From Montifringilla adamsi (lineage: Eukaryota > Chordata > Aves > Passeriformes > Passeridae): 64,000 nt of DNA. Made by a program: the position numbers and the translations under genes. The stretch covers positions 321,137 through 385,136 of the forward strand of contig JAGGNK010006471.1 of assembly GCA_017590115.1 (NCBI GenBank), written 5' to 3'. A model generated the notes under the pieces. The model was not told the origin of the DNA. It did not search any database and worked only from the letters and a program-made list of their open reading frames with translations. This document shows positions 1 through 12,600 of this stretch, piece by piece; within the stretch, counting starts at the first letter, position 1; every line of letters starts with the position of its first letter.

Positions 1-42
1 ATTAAAATCACCTTTTTTTTTTTTTTTTTTTTTTTGTTGCAC
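1..42 (-). other. APC: APC 3'UTR, first 42 nt (truncated by window edge)
   Basis: Sense-strand sequence directly after the TAA stop (45-43). It begins with a few mixed bases and then runs into a 23-nt uninterrupted A tract (T13-T35 on the + strand). No polyadenylation signal lies inside the window, so the true 3' end lies to the left of it. Confidence 0.85.
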
Positions 43-3000
43 TTAAACAGAAGTTACCAGGTAAGAGCCAGAGTGACGTTTAGGGCTTTGTGTTCCACTG
101 GAGTCAGTGTTTTCAGACTTGGTGTCACGTTTCTTGGTGCTGTTATTCACCGGAGTTGGTATCTGTGAGGGCCGAGCAGAGCTATTGTCCACGCTGCTCT
201 TCCTGCGGCTCGGGTTGTAGTTGAAAGGAGTCACCCTTGCTGCCACAGCACCGATGGGGGAGCTGTGCTTGCTTGAGCCACTGGAACTGAATGGAGTACG
301 CTCGCTAACAGTACTTTCGTTAATTTCTGGTGCAGGAACGGGATTATTCTGCAGAGGCTTTGTTTCAGTGCCTTTCTTGTCTGGACTGTCTATCTGAAAG
401 AAAGAGTTCAGACGGTTTTCTAAGCCAACAGTACGAACAGGAACACCTCCATTCCCTGGGGTTTGCTTTTCTTGAATCTCTTTAGGATCTTTACCATTCA
501 CACCCCCTTTCTCTGAAATACTGTCAATAACAGGGGGAGTATTTCCAGTTGGGGACCTTCCAGATCGAGGATTGTTAATTGGGCAGTCCTCTATCCTCAC
601 CCACACATCCTCTGTCTTAGAGACAGCTGGAGCCATCTGATAGATGAGGGTTTTGGAATCAGAGCCATTTGTGGCACCTGAAGAAGAATGCTGAGGATCA
701 TTCATTATCTGAGGAATTTCATTTTCTTTTATTTTCCTCCAAGTACCTTTTGCTGGTGCTTGGCTTTCTTTACTTTGCTTGTGTCCAGGGAGAGAACCTC
801 CAAGCTGCTTTTCATCTTCACTTTTTGCCTTTTCACTGGATTCTGAAGAAGCTGACAGGATTGAGGAGGAACTTCCAGTTCTCCGCCAAGTGCTTACACG
901 AGGAAGTGATGAGGAATGCTTACTGTGCTCACGCTTCCACGTTCCTGATCTGTTGATCAGCAGCCTAGATGGACTCTCAGAATGGGAACGAGCTATGTCA
1001 TGACGCTTTGCTGGTCGCCCGTCATATTCTGTAGTAGGACTCTGATTAGAGGCTAATTTTCGCCAACCACTACTCTGGCCAGGTGAATGAGTGGATAAAG
1101 ACATATCAGGAAGAGAAGGACTTAAAACTGGGGTCTGTAGTTGGGACCTTGTGGGAGAATCTGGCCTAGAAGGCGACAGAGATTCAAATGAAGCTGACTC
1201 TTCTAATTTCCGTCTCAGAGTTGGGCTTGGAGCCTCTTTAATAAAAGTTGACTGACGAACGAGAACAGGTCTCTCAGATCTGTCAGATTCACTTCCACTA
1301 GACTTTGTGGATGGCATTCTGGATAGGTCAGTCTTTTTGTTTGATCCACCAGTGCTGAGAGTTTGGTTTAACCCCTTTGAAGCAGATTCACTTCGTGGAA
1401 TACTACTGGTACTCTTAGGTAAGGCAGTTTGCTTTGTAAGGTTTTGCTGGCTCATCTGCCTGCCCGGTGGTGTGTATGACATTCTACCTGAACTTGAGGA
1501 TTTAGTTGAAGCTGTGCTAGGAGATGATGTTCTTGGCAACTGTGACAGTTTGTTGGGAGGACTGATACCATTTCTTCCTGGGGAAATGGAGTTTCGGCCA
1601 GGAGATTGCAGAGGCCTACTTAATGGCTGCTGTTGAGGTCTAGAAGGAGTGGAGTCTCTAGATCCTGATCTAGAAGGTCCTTTACTTGATCCACTCTGGT
1701 TCAACCCTGATGGCTGCCTAGTCACAGGAGCTGGCTCAGGTTTCACTGATGATTTGGCTCCTCTTGGAGAACTAGTCAAACTTTGGCCTTCACTGGGACT
1801 CTTGGAGTTCATGTTTTTGAGTGGGGGTCCTTTTTTGGAAACAGGACTAGTACTTGAAGAACTATTTCGAACTCCTGGAATATGGATCATTGTTCTACCA
1901 CGTGAAATTGAAGGCACACTTGTCTGTTGTGGCTGCTTCAAACTTGAAACTTCTGAATTAGAGCGTGCTTTTCCTGTGATCATACTTTTATACACTTTCT
2001 TCCCTCCTTTGATTCCCCTACTTTCTGATTCTACTTTTTTAGACTCCAGTGTACTCTTCTCTCCTGGCTTAATAATTCTTGGACCTTTATTACTAGTGAA
2101 AGATTTTTCTTCTTGGTCTGGGGTAAGATGAAATGGTGACCCTAGAGAAATACCAGATTTTAATGAAAGGATAGAGTCAGAGTCTGATGAAGCTTGTCTA
2201 GACAGTGATGCAGCAGCTGCAGCTTGATGCAAGCTACTAACTATAGAATTTGCACCTTCTTGTATAGCTTTCCAGTCAAAGTTTTCTGAATCAGGTGAAA
2301 AACCATGTTCTGAATCTGGCCTCTGTATTTCTCTTAAATCCAGTGTTAAATCTTCTGCTAGTATACCACCTGTGTTTCTGGAATTATTTTTTTCACCATC
2401 ACTCTTAATTCTTGAGGGCTTTTTCTTTTTAGGCATAGCAGAACTAATGCATTCCTGCAGAAGATCATCTTCTGAGTCAATGCTAAGAGAACTCAGAGAG
2501 CTGTTTCTAGAGAAGCACACAGGAGTATCTTCAACATGAAATGATTTAGGTGCATAACCAGAAGTCTGCGGTCTGTTGGATTCCACCTGTGGCTCAGGAG
2601 CCTCAGGACGTTTTGCGGGTTCCCCTTCTTTGTTATTATTGTTTTCTTGATCAATATCACTGAGGGAGCTAAGAGACGAATTGCGAGAAAAACAAACAGG
2701 TGTGTTTTCAATAGCAAAATTCTGCATCTTCTCATCTGTAGCTGCACCTCTGTCTGGAATATCTTTAGTTGACTGAGAGAAAGTTTTTGTCTGGCTTCTG
2801 CCTGCTGGGTGTTTTTGACAAACTTGTGTCCTGTTACTTGGCTGCTGATTTGAAGACTGTTCTGCATTAGAGCACTCTTTACTTTCCATTTCCTTTCCTT
2901 CTTTTCCTTTTCTTAATTCTGCCTTCTCCCTTGAAAGATCAACATCATCATCATCAAAATCTAAAGAACTCAGGGAATCATTCCGTGAAAAACAGTAAGG

Positions 3001-6000
3001 AGTTCCCTCAATCGGTGTATAATGATGAGGGGAATCAAATGCAAAGCTTCCTCTTACACGCTCTTCATTATTTGGCAATTTGTCATGAAACTCTCTTGAA
3101 TTATTTTTAAGGTTCTGTTTCTTTGCATCTCTGTTCTCTGGATAGCTTCTTTCATTACTAGCATTGTTTTTGGGTTCTATGCTTTTTCGCACACGTGCTC
3201 TGTATTCATTGTTTTGGGAAACAGGCTTTACTGGTGATGTTGGCTTCTTTTTCTCACCTTCTGGTTGGTTTTTATTACTTGGAGATGAAGATGCTTGTTG
3301 AATTTGATCCATTATCTTCTTCACTCTGAAAGGTTTGTGACTTTTTCCTTTTGGCATAGCTGAGTTAATGCACTCAGCCAAAATATCACCCTCTTCTGTT
3401 TTGTCGTCATCCAGGCCAAGGGGAATCACAGCTGAGCTTTTTGCTCTCTGAGAGTCATCAGTACTTCTGCCTTCTGTAGGAATGGTGTCCCGCTTTTCAA
3501 ACTCCCCTGACTCTGCTCCCACACCCACATTGTCTGCATTGGCCAGCTCACTTGGGGGGGATTCTATTGTCAGGTCACTCAGAGATGTAGCTGTTGAAAA
3601 ATTTATTGGCGTACCCTCCACACAATATACCCGTGGCATATCATCTCCTGGTGTAAAAGTCACATGCTTTTGTGATTGCAATCTGCTTTGTGAAGGCAAA
3701 AGTTTGTAAACTGGCAACTGGCTGGGCTTTCTGGCCACAGGAGGAGGTATTTTTGGAGCAGATGCTTGAGAAGGCTTTTTGGCTTTACGTGAAGACTTTG
3801 TTGGCATTGCAGAAATAATACATGCTTCCAGTATTTCAATATCATCATCAGAATCATCCAGAATGTCTTTTTCTGCTTCAGCTGGCTTCTCTGGTTTCTT
3901 CTCCTGGTTTTCCTTGGTATCATTTGACTGTTCAGGTTCTGCTTCGTTTCCATGCTCGTTTTCATGAACTGGAGGCATAATTCTTAACTCTGCATCCTTC
4001 TGTATAAATGGCTCATCAAGGCTCAGAGCACTCAGGCTAGAAGAGCAAGAAAACCCATCCGGTGTGCTCTCTGTGGCAAAATGTAATAGTGTATCAGCAT
4101 CTGGCAGTACCTGAACTCTTTGAACAGCTGCATTTACAGCTGCCTGTCTAGGACCAGGCTCTCTCTTCTCTGTAGTGTTTGCTTTTCCTTTAGGTACCTC
4201 TCTTTTAACTTGGACTCCTTGAGCAGGCGGTGGTGTTTTACTTCTGCTTGGAGGCATTGTTTGTCCGGGGCTGTCTGGAAGGTCACTGGGACTTATAATA
4301 CCACTTACTATTCCACTGCAAGGCTCACTTTGAACTGAACTAGCAATTGAACGGCTTTCAAAACTATCCAGGGAACTTACAGAAGTACATCTGCTGAACA
4401 TGAGTGGTGTTTCCTGTACATAATGTTCTGGCGGGCTTTTAGGAGTTTGGGCACCACTCTTTGAGGGAGATTTGGCACCTGAAGAAAATTCAACAGCTTT
4501 ATGTCTAGAGGAATCAGAAGGAGACAAGCTAGAAGTCTGAAGTCTAGTGGATTTTGTTCTGATGTGTTGTGCTGTTGATGTGATTTCACTTGCTGCACCT
4601 TCTGTAGGTAGAGCCCCACTGTTCTCCTTCAGTTCTGCAATCTGCAATGTGTTATTGGCATCTGTGCCACGTGCGGATTGATCACGTCCTATTTCATCTT
4701 CAGCTGATGACAAGGATGATAAAGAGCTACACCTTGAAAAACATATTGGGGTATCTTCCACGCAGTAAGTTTGTATAGTTTCCTGATTAATAGAGGGAGT
4801 CTTACAGGAGGCATTCTTCTGTGCATGACCACTTCTGCTCTGTGCAGAGCTTGGGTGAAGCTGGTTTTGCCTCTTTGAACCAGCTGAGGGGGCGGATGTG
4901 CTCCCACTGCTTGGGGGAATATGGTCAGTTTTATTGAGTTGCACTGAAGAAGTCTTTGGAAAAGTAAAAGGTGGCTTCTGAGAAGGTGCTGGAACTTCTG
5001 TTGAATATTTTAAACTATAATCAATAGGCTGATCAACATGATGTTCCTCTTCGTTGTACTTTATGCTGTAATTAGTTGGTCTGTCTTCCTCTTCGTGTTG
5101 TTCCTCCTCAGAATAACGTTCACTATAGTTGGTTGGCTTATCATCATCATAATCATCAACCTGGCACAAGGACTGGTTTACTTTCTGATTCATTCCAAGA
5201 GCTGGGCCTACTCTATTCTGATCTGAGCCACTGGATCCTCTTGATCTAAAGGAAGAAACACACTCCTGCTGTCCAAAAGGTGTCTGATATTTCATGTGTT
5301 TATCCTCTCCACTTTCAGAATACACAGGGTAGGCTGCATTTTGGTTCCTTGACTGTCTTTGCTCATTTTGTTTCATTTCATCATCTATTATATGCTTAGG
5401 CCTTGCCCATCTTTCATTCTGGGAAGGACTCTGCCTTCCAGAATTTAACTGCTCATCTGAGTATTTAAGACTATAATTAATAGGAGTGTCTAGTTCTCCA
5501 TCATTGTCATCCATGTGATTTGCACTGTGAATCTTGTGTGCCAAGTCAGCGGGATATTGGCCATAACTACAGAATTTACTTTCATCATCTTCGGAGTAAG
5601 ACTCAATGGAAGGTTTCATTTGGCCTCTTTTACCATAGCCATCACTGCTGCTGACACTATTTAAACTATCATTTGAAGCTCTTTTGTATTCCATTTTTGT
5701 ATAAGGCACAGGACATGTCCTGTTTGAGTTCTCGGATTTTGGAAAGTATGTATTTGAGTGAGTATGGGCAGAGGCTGATCTCCTCTGGGCATTTCTGTCT
5801 TCTGTCAAACAGTGTATTTCAGAAGTGGAACCAGAACTTCTGTCTTCCTGTGGAATGTGCATGCTTGTTACTTCTTCCATAACTTTGGCAATCTGAGCTG
5901 CAGCAGTAGAAATCTGCATTCCTATTCTCTTAGAGGAATTCCCAGTACTTTCTGCAGCTTGATGATAGGTATTTAAACCTACTGTTCGATCCCTTTCAAC

Positions 6001-6610
6001 ACTTCTGTCTTTCTCAGATCGAGAATTTTCTGCATTTCCTCTACTGGAAGAGGAGGAGCCAGGCAATACTGTAGTATTTACAGTAGTATATGGTGAGAGC
6101 ACAGTCATATTGCCAGCATTAAAGCTGTCTGACCTGCACACCCCATCGTCGTGGCGGCTGGCGTCCAGGACATACTCACTGTATATATTTTGCTTATGTC
6201 TCTGCTTATTGCGGTGAGATGCTTTCGGGCTTAAGTTATCAATGTTGTCAAAAGTCTCTGATAAATGCTGAGCATCTAATTCTGCTTCCAGTGCCTTTTG
6301 CTTTCTGACATGGAGAGATGGGAGGCTTGATCCTGGAGACATAATGTTGGCATCTTTGTACTTTGCTGGCCTGTTTGCCATGAGGTTCCGTAGAGCTGCA
6401 GCACTACCCATGGCTATCATTTTGTGTTTTGAGTGAATCAGGTTTTTCAGCATGCTGACGGCTCCCATGTCCCACAGCGCCTCCTGATCCTTTGCATTTC
6501 GAGCAGAGAGATTCCACAGGGTCCCACATGCGTTACTAACTATTGTCAAACTGTGTGACTTCAAGTGTTGTAACAAGGTTTGTAAGCAGCTGTTCTCTCG
6601 CAAGATTTGC
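43..6610 (-). CDS. APC: APC coding exon 15 (last, 6568 nt, residues 653-2841 plus stop)
   Basis: The exon opens after an acceptor CAG at 6613-6611. Its first G completes an Arg codon split AG|G with exon 14. It ends the armadillo domain, then carries: 15-residue beta-catenin repeats (one near D1023; a triplet near K1144, R1163 and Q1180); 20-residue repeats starting near 1267, 1382, 1496, 1648, 1850, 1951 and 2010; and SAMP axin sites with alanine codons starting at + positions 3810, 3360 and 2439. A basic microtubule-binding stretch, the EB1-type SxIP motif (S2801-P2804) and the C-terminal PDZ ligand TSV follow. The 20-residue repeats keep the Ser clusters (SLSSLS type) that are phosphorylated by CK1 and GSK3 in known APC. 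The open frame runs upstream to an ATG at 6651, but those 14 codons are intron and not a start. Confidence 0.99.
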
Positions 6611-9600
6611 CTGGTGTTGAGTAATTGAAAACAAACATCTGTAAGTGGCACTTCAAAAGGGTAAGAGACAAAGCAAAACAGAAACCTATTATTCTAGAAA
6701 TTACTTTTGCCCTTACAAAGGTTAATTAAGAATTCTCCTGTGCAAATAACTCGCATTTCCACTAGCTTTTATCTGAATGCTAACCAAATCCTATTACAAA
6801 TATGAATAGTTAGCTTTTAGTACAGTTCATCATTAGCAAGCAGCAGCTCTTAATCTGATTGCACGTTCCTGTTATGTAAGTGAAATACCCACTTCACCAA
6901 ATGTATTACAAATTAACTGTTTTTAATTACTATACTTAATATATGCATTCATATTAAGGCTTGGTCATAAAACTGTCAAAATATACATGTGGAACCACTA
7001 AAAATTGTCAGAAGTGTACCTACCTATGGTCCTCATTAGTAGCAATTAGGCTAGAAACGTTTCTCAGTATTCCTCCTCCACTTTCTATGATGGCTAAAGT
7101 ATTTGTTTGGCTGCGGTATGTCAGTGTGCCAACCAGAAATGCAAGAGCACCATCAACAGCACATATGTCAGCTTTGTTCCCAGTGCAGTGAGCTGACAAA
7201 TTCCATAAGGCACTCAGAACACTTTTCAGGGTGGATTCCTAGGAGAACAGCAACATGACAGGAGAAGTTTTCAGCTACTGACCTTAAGCTCTCAGAAACA
7301 CATTAAGTTAGCTTCAAGGAGCTGTGTGCATTCCAATTCTGGTAAGGTGGGTGCAGGCAGCAGTGCACATGTATTTTGTTCACTTTGCTCCTTCCTTCAG
7401 CCATGAATTTGGTACTGCCTGCCCCAGAGGTATCAGAAATATGTGCCTCAATACTTGTTTGCTCCCTTGATAGAAAGGGCTTGAAGACCAGTTGGCAGGA
7501 GTCTCTGGGATGGAATATACTCTCATCTACACACCAAAGACGTCGTAGACACCTACTAACTAACTGAAAAGAGCTTTTATGAAATAAAAAAATTATAAAA
7601 AAGACTTTTAACAGCACAGCTCATGAAACTGAAAAGCAAAAGCAGTCAACCCTCATAAATAAAATCAGATCAATACTAGTTTTGAGGTGCCATTGCTCCA
7701 TTGTGGTCTGCTGCTAAGTTAAATCAAACTTCTTCCAGGCAAATTACCTGAGCCACATCAACTGTTTCAGCATCTGCTGTTATAAAAAATGGTCAATGGT
7801 CATATTAATGTTTTGTGTAAAATAAACACAATCTCTCAAAAATTCAATTTAATCACTTATAGAAGATACCTTCTTAACTTCTAAAGCACATTCCATCAAT
7901 GCTTTCACACTTCCAACTTCTCTTAGAGTCTTTTTACTGTTTACATCTGCTCGCCAGGACAAGTTCCTCAACACACTTGCAATGACCTGCAAAATAAGAA
8001 AGAAAAAGAACACATTTCAAGATAGGTACGTTTTTAGCAGGTTATCAGACTTTCCTCCTGTGTAGGGGTGTGCCCCCTAATGACAAGAGTGGCAAAACTA
8101 ACCTTTGTCCCCCAAAATAGGAAAGAAGCCCAGAAGTTTCTCTCAACGATTAGGTGAAAAGTCACCCCATAGGGCCTCAGGGACTTCACCAAACACTAGA
8201 GGACATCTAATTGGATAGAAGCCAAAAAGTCCTGCCTGACCCATCAGGCAGAAAAGAAGAGAACAAAAGACCTAAAGTGCTTTTGTGAAGTGTTTTTACC
8301 AGGAGCAGACCTCTGCATCTGGCTCGAGTTTTTCTGTTTGTTATTTTGCAGTTTATTACACCTTTTTTGTTTCTAACACTGCAGCAGAAGTCATCTTGCT
8401 TATTTTATGCCCCCAAAGTAATAGCTAAGCTATCCTTGGGTGTATTATGTTTCTTTTTGAGGGCTTATGAGAACTGGCCCAAGAAAAAGAAACGTAATAC
8501 TCCTGGACTTATCAAATGTGATGTTAATTAACAGTGGTCGTGTTCAGTTACTGAACTAAAATTTGCTAACATCTTTTGTTTGTATTGTCTGCTAGAGTGG
8601 TCTAATGTTTCAGCATCAAGTTTGATCAAAGGTACTGGCTTTTCTGTGTTGGTATTTAAAACAGAGATTGGAAATCAGATTCCCTGCTTTCCACACTAGT
8701 AAAACATTTGTAGATGCATTTTCTTCTCTATTCTTATGTCTGTTCTAGAGTTGTATCATCTCAGAGGAGAGATTTATATAATATTTTTCTCAGTTTTTCC
8801 ACTTAGAAAATAGTACAATATCACTTGCCTGTCTCTCAGATGGTATGATTATTTTTATGTTTATAAAGCTCTTTAAAGTATTAAAAAAAAAAACACTGTG
8901 CCTTTTATAAGCAGAATAGTTATCTCCAGAAGATGTCTTTGTACTTGGCAGCAGTTATATTCAAATAGGTTGTCACTGTAGTGGGCAGTTGTTGCAGTGT
9001 GCTTTTATACTTTGTAATACTTTGTAATAGTCATTACGTATTAAACTCTATCCATTCATGAACAGCTGTAAGCATGCATGTCCCTCATGAAATTAATTTG
9101 ATAGAAAACTTATGCTTATGGGTGTTCTCATTGTCACAGAAGTGCATGAACTTTTCAGGTTATATGGTGAATGCTCCCTTGCTCACCCCCGCAGCGGAGC
9201 ACAGGGAGCCAGTGGCACATGGAAGGGCCTGGGAACACCCAGCCCTGGCTGCTCCCAAGGAGCCACCAGCCCCTCAGAGCCCACCTCAACACAGCCAGAG
9301 CAACACAGGAGCCCAAAGCCAGGTGGGAACTGTGCCCTGTCCAGGCTCTTCCCAGAACTCTCTCAGGGAACCCACTATGCCGTGACACGGCTGTGACGCT
9401 CAGGGAAGTCAAAGGGAGCAGCTCTCTGCCCATTTTGGACTGGGGATGTGGGACACTGTGGGATCCAGGGGAAGAGCATTCTGGAACTGTAGAACACTTA
9501 CTGCAGGATGGCAGGACCCAAAGGTTTCAAATGCAGGAAAACAGATGGACTGAGGTGATCTTTCAGCACAGGAAAGCACAGGGGACAGAAAGGCACAGTG

Positions 9601-12600
9601 ACATCTGAACAGCTGACTGGCTGATACAGTTGTGTGGACTTACTTTTTGAGTACATTCAGTCCCATATTCTTACTAAATCCCATTTATAACTTGTCCTGA
9701 GTGGAGGACTTCCTGTTCTGTGTGTGTGTGTGGTGTCTAGGTGCCAGTGGCTGGGGACATCCCAGAGGTCAGAGGGCCCATGGGGCTGTGACTGTCTTTT
9801 CAAAAATACTCAATACCTATCCTAATACCACATCACAGAGTTTATCCAATAACCTCTATTGTAATTCTAATATTTTCCTCAATTTTAACTAGCAAGCTCC
9901 TCCTGTTAAGGAGAGAATATTTCGTTAACAGATAAGGTCAGATTTATTTAAAATTGCTCTTTTGTCTGATGATTCACTCAGACTGCAAGGAAAAAGGGGG
10001 TTTTCTTTTAAAGAACTGTTCCACTTTGTGGAACAGTTTGCAATAAGCATTAATTAAAGCTGATTATAATTTAATATTTAGTAATTTTACACAAGTTCCA
10101 ACAGTTCTGCTCTCTCAGCTCTGAGGATTACCCTAAGCACTTCCTAAAGGTTTTATTTTCAGGCTGTTTTCCTTACACAGCAAGACCCATTAGAACAGAC
10201 AGTAACAGATCAGGGTCATAAAAAAAGATTTGCAGCCATGCATTATGATTTTAAAAAAAAAAAAAAAAACCACAAAGAATCACAGAACATGATCCTACAG
10301 ATAAGAATGTTTTACAAGAAGAATGTACTTCCTAATTAATGAAATAAGTAGAGAAAAATTTTACATCAAAGTTAAGGCAGACAAGACAACAAAAGAAGTA
10401 TTTTATCTCAAAAGAGCATTACCTGCTGCAAGTCTTCACTTTCAGATTTCAGCTGTGCTACAAGAGCTCTCATGCAGCCCTTCATGGAACATAATGTAGC
10501 CTGTTAGCAATCAGGAGAAAAAAAAAAGTGAGCAGGATTAAACAGCAGGTTAGATGGCTGCTTCTGCATAATGTTTTGATATTTTAAGCAAACCATATCT
10601 AAATTTAAGAAAAACTTAGTAAATATGCTGTCAACAATAAATACTTGGTTTACAACTATTAGAATTTCAGCATAGCTATCGGTTTAAATACAGAAGTGGC
10701 AAAATTGTGCTAAAATTTTGTATTTTTTACAGCACTTCTAGGACATGATCTGGACCTTTACTACCTTAGAAGCCTTCTCTCCTTTGCACCAGATAAAACC
10801 CCCTGTGAGCCAGCAATGTGCTGTTACCTACTGCCTAGTGAGAGAACAAATCCCGAGTTCTCTGAAGTCTATTATTTCCATTTACTGCTGAAATCTCTTC
10901 CCTCTAGAGCAGAAGGGTAAGTCTTCCGTATTGAGTTATTTTAAGATCCACCGTCTGGCAAATCTATTGGAAGTTTCTAGCGTTTATAAGAAATGTCCTT
11001 CTCAGAAAATAGGGGAACCAATTTTCTCTTATAATGATTGAAGTAGTGCCCAGTTTGATACAGATATACTCCATATATTTAAAAGCAAGCTCTAGCCTGA
11101 AGAGGTTGGAAAAATTTCATTAGACAGTAATAGTATTGTTAAATAACTGAAAACTTCAGAAAACGACTCAATTACAAATTTTAATTCAACATCCTCAGAA
11201 AGAATCAGTTACTATAAAAATCGCTGTGTGCCATACTAACCTAGTTCTCATTAAAAAAGCAGGCCAATAGATAAAATCCTTGCTTTCATTTACAAAAGTT
11301 ATTTGAGAGCCAATACCATAGTTGTATGATGCAAGATTCTGTTTGTGGTGCTGTCAGCAACAGGATGGAATGAGAGAGGTATATGGAACTCCTGCCTTGA
11401 GTTTAAACTCAATATCCTGTCCTGGAAATTTTAATCACCTGTGTTGAGAGCTGTAATTCAAACAGGTATGAACTGAAATTACTGCAAGTTTACAGGTCTG
11501 CTCTCACCTTGTTTGCCACATCTCCAAAAGTCAGGTTTGTGAGAGCCATGCCAGCATACCTCCTTAGGGTAACACTGTAGTGGTCATTTGTGAGTCCATA
11601 CATTTCACAATCCACTTGCAGCAGTTCAGCAATGGCCTGCAAACCTCCTTTAAAAAGATTCAGGTAAGGAAAAAAGTCATAGCTGTACTCTAATGTTGCA
11701 AGTACAGGACATATGTAGCAAGGAACAAATTGCATTTTTATGTACAGAAGAAACCTCAAATGTCTGAAAACCACAATGCTCATAAAGACATATGAATTAC
11801 TAAAATTGCATGCATGGAATTTACTGAGCATGGACTAAAAAATTCAGGCCGTCAAATAAGAACAAATGCAGGATGAAAAAACCCCACTAAAACACCAATC
11901 AAAAAAACCACCCATCCCAGAAAATAGTCTCAATTTTAAGTTCAATACTTGTAAAATTGCAAATATTTCCACAATAATATTACTTTTCCAAAATTCACAA
12001 TTTGTGCCAGAAAAAATAGTAACTGACATAATAATAATTTATCCAGTGAGAAATGGTGTAGTTAATTTCAACTGCTTTCAGCACTTAGAGGACAACTGAC
12101 ACAAATGAATTGTTGTTAATAGCTTAAATTGTTAGTAAAAAAAAGCCATATATGCAGTGACATGCACAAGGAGTGCCATGGTTTCTAGCAAGCTTCTGAA
12201 GTCTGATCTTACCAAGCTCATTCATTGCATGTCTGTGTTCTTCATCAAATGAAAGTTTCATCAAAACACACACTGCAGGACAAATCTGATGATCCACTGG
12301 AGCAGGCACTGATCCAGAAACAGGTAATAATTAGTACCTTCCAGGTGATTTTGTCTAGATCATAAGTTCTCCAGGGCAAATCTAATCTTAAAAATAAACC
12401 AGCTGCAGTTTTGGTCAGGTCTGTATCTTCCCAGTAATCCATGAACACACAATTAGTTAAGACTATTACTAAAGAAAGTGTGTACTGTAAATATATTTGA
12501 TGCTTGAAAACAAATTAGGGAGAATCCTGAATGTATGTGCCGAGTTAGAAACACGACTTGCGGTGCAAAAAGTATTACCTTATTACTCTTCGAAATTAAT

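Larger units (their letters stand above)
7987..10422 (-). other. APC: APC intron between exons 12 and 13 (2436 bp)
   Basis: Contains a moderately GC-rich, repeat-like block at about 8050-8340 (possibly an old LTR; not verified), a GC-rich block at 9170-9620, a short (TG)n run at 9719-9732, an 11-bp perfect hairpin at 10014-10038 and an A17 run at 10253-10269. The rest is AT-rich with no gene signal. Confidence 0.8.

Noticed and set aside
669..2131. Plus-strand open frames opposite exon 15 (up to 160 codons)
   Set aside because: They are antisense shadows of the Ser/Pro-rich APC coding sequence; no homology, promoter or splice signal.
2493..2867. Minus-strand 124-codon frame inside exon 15 in a different frame
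   Set aside because: It is an out-of-frame reading of the APC beta-catenin-repeat region.
6611..6651. ATG and 14 codons open in frame upstream of the last exon
   Set aside because: They precede a clear CAG acceptor at 6613-6611, and the upstream exon 14 ends with the AG of the split Arg codon. The stretch is intron and not a start.
9155..9608. Overlapping open frames up to 145 codons in a GC-rich block
   Set aside because: No recognised domain and no exon-like splice pair; they occur on both strands.
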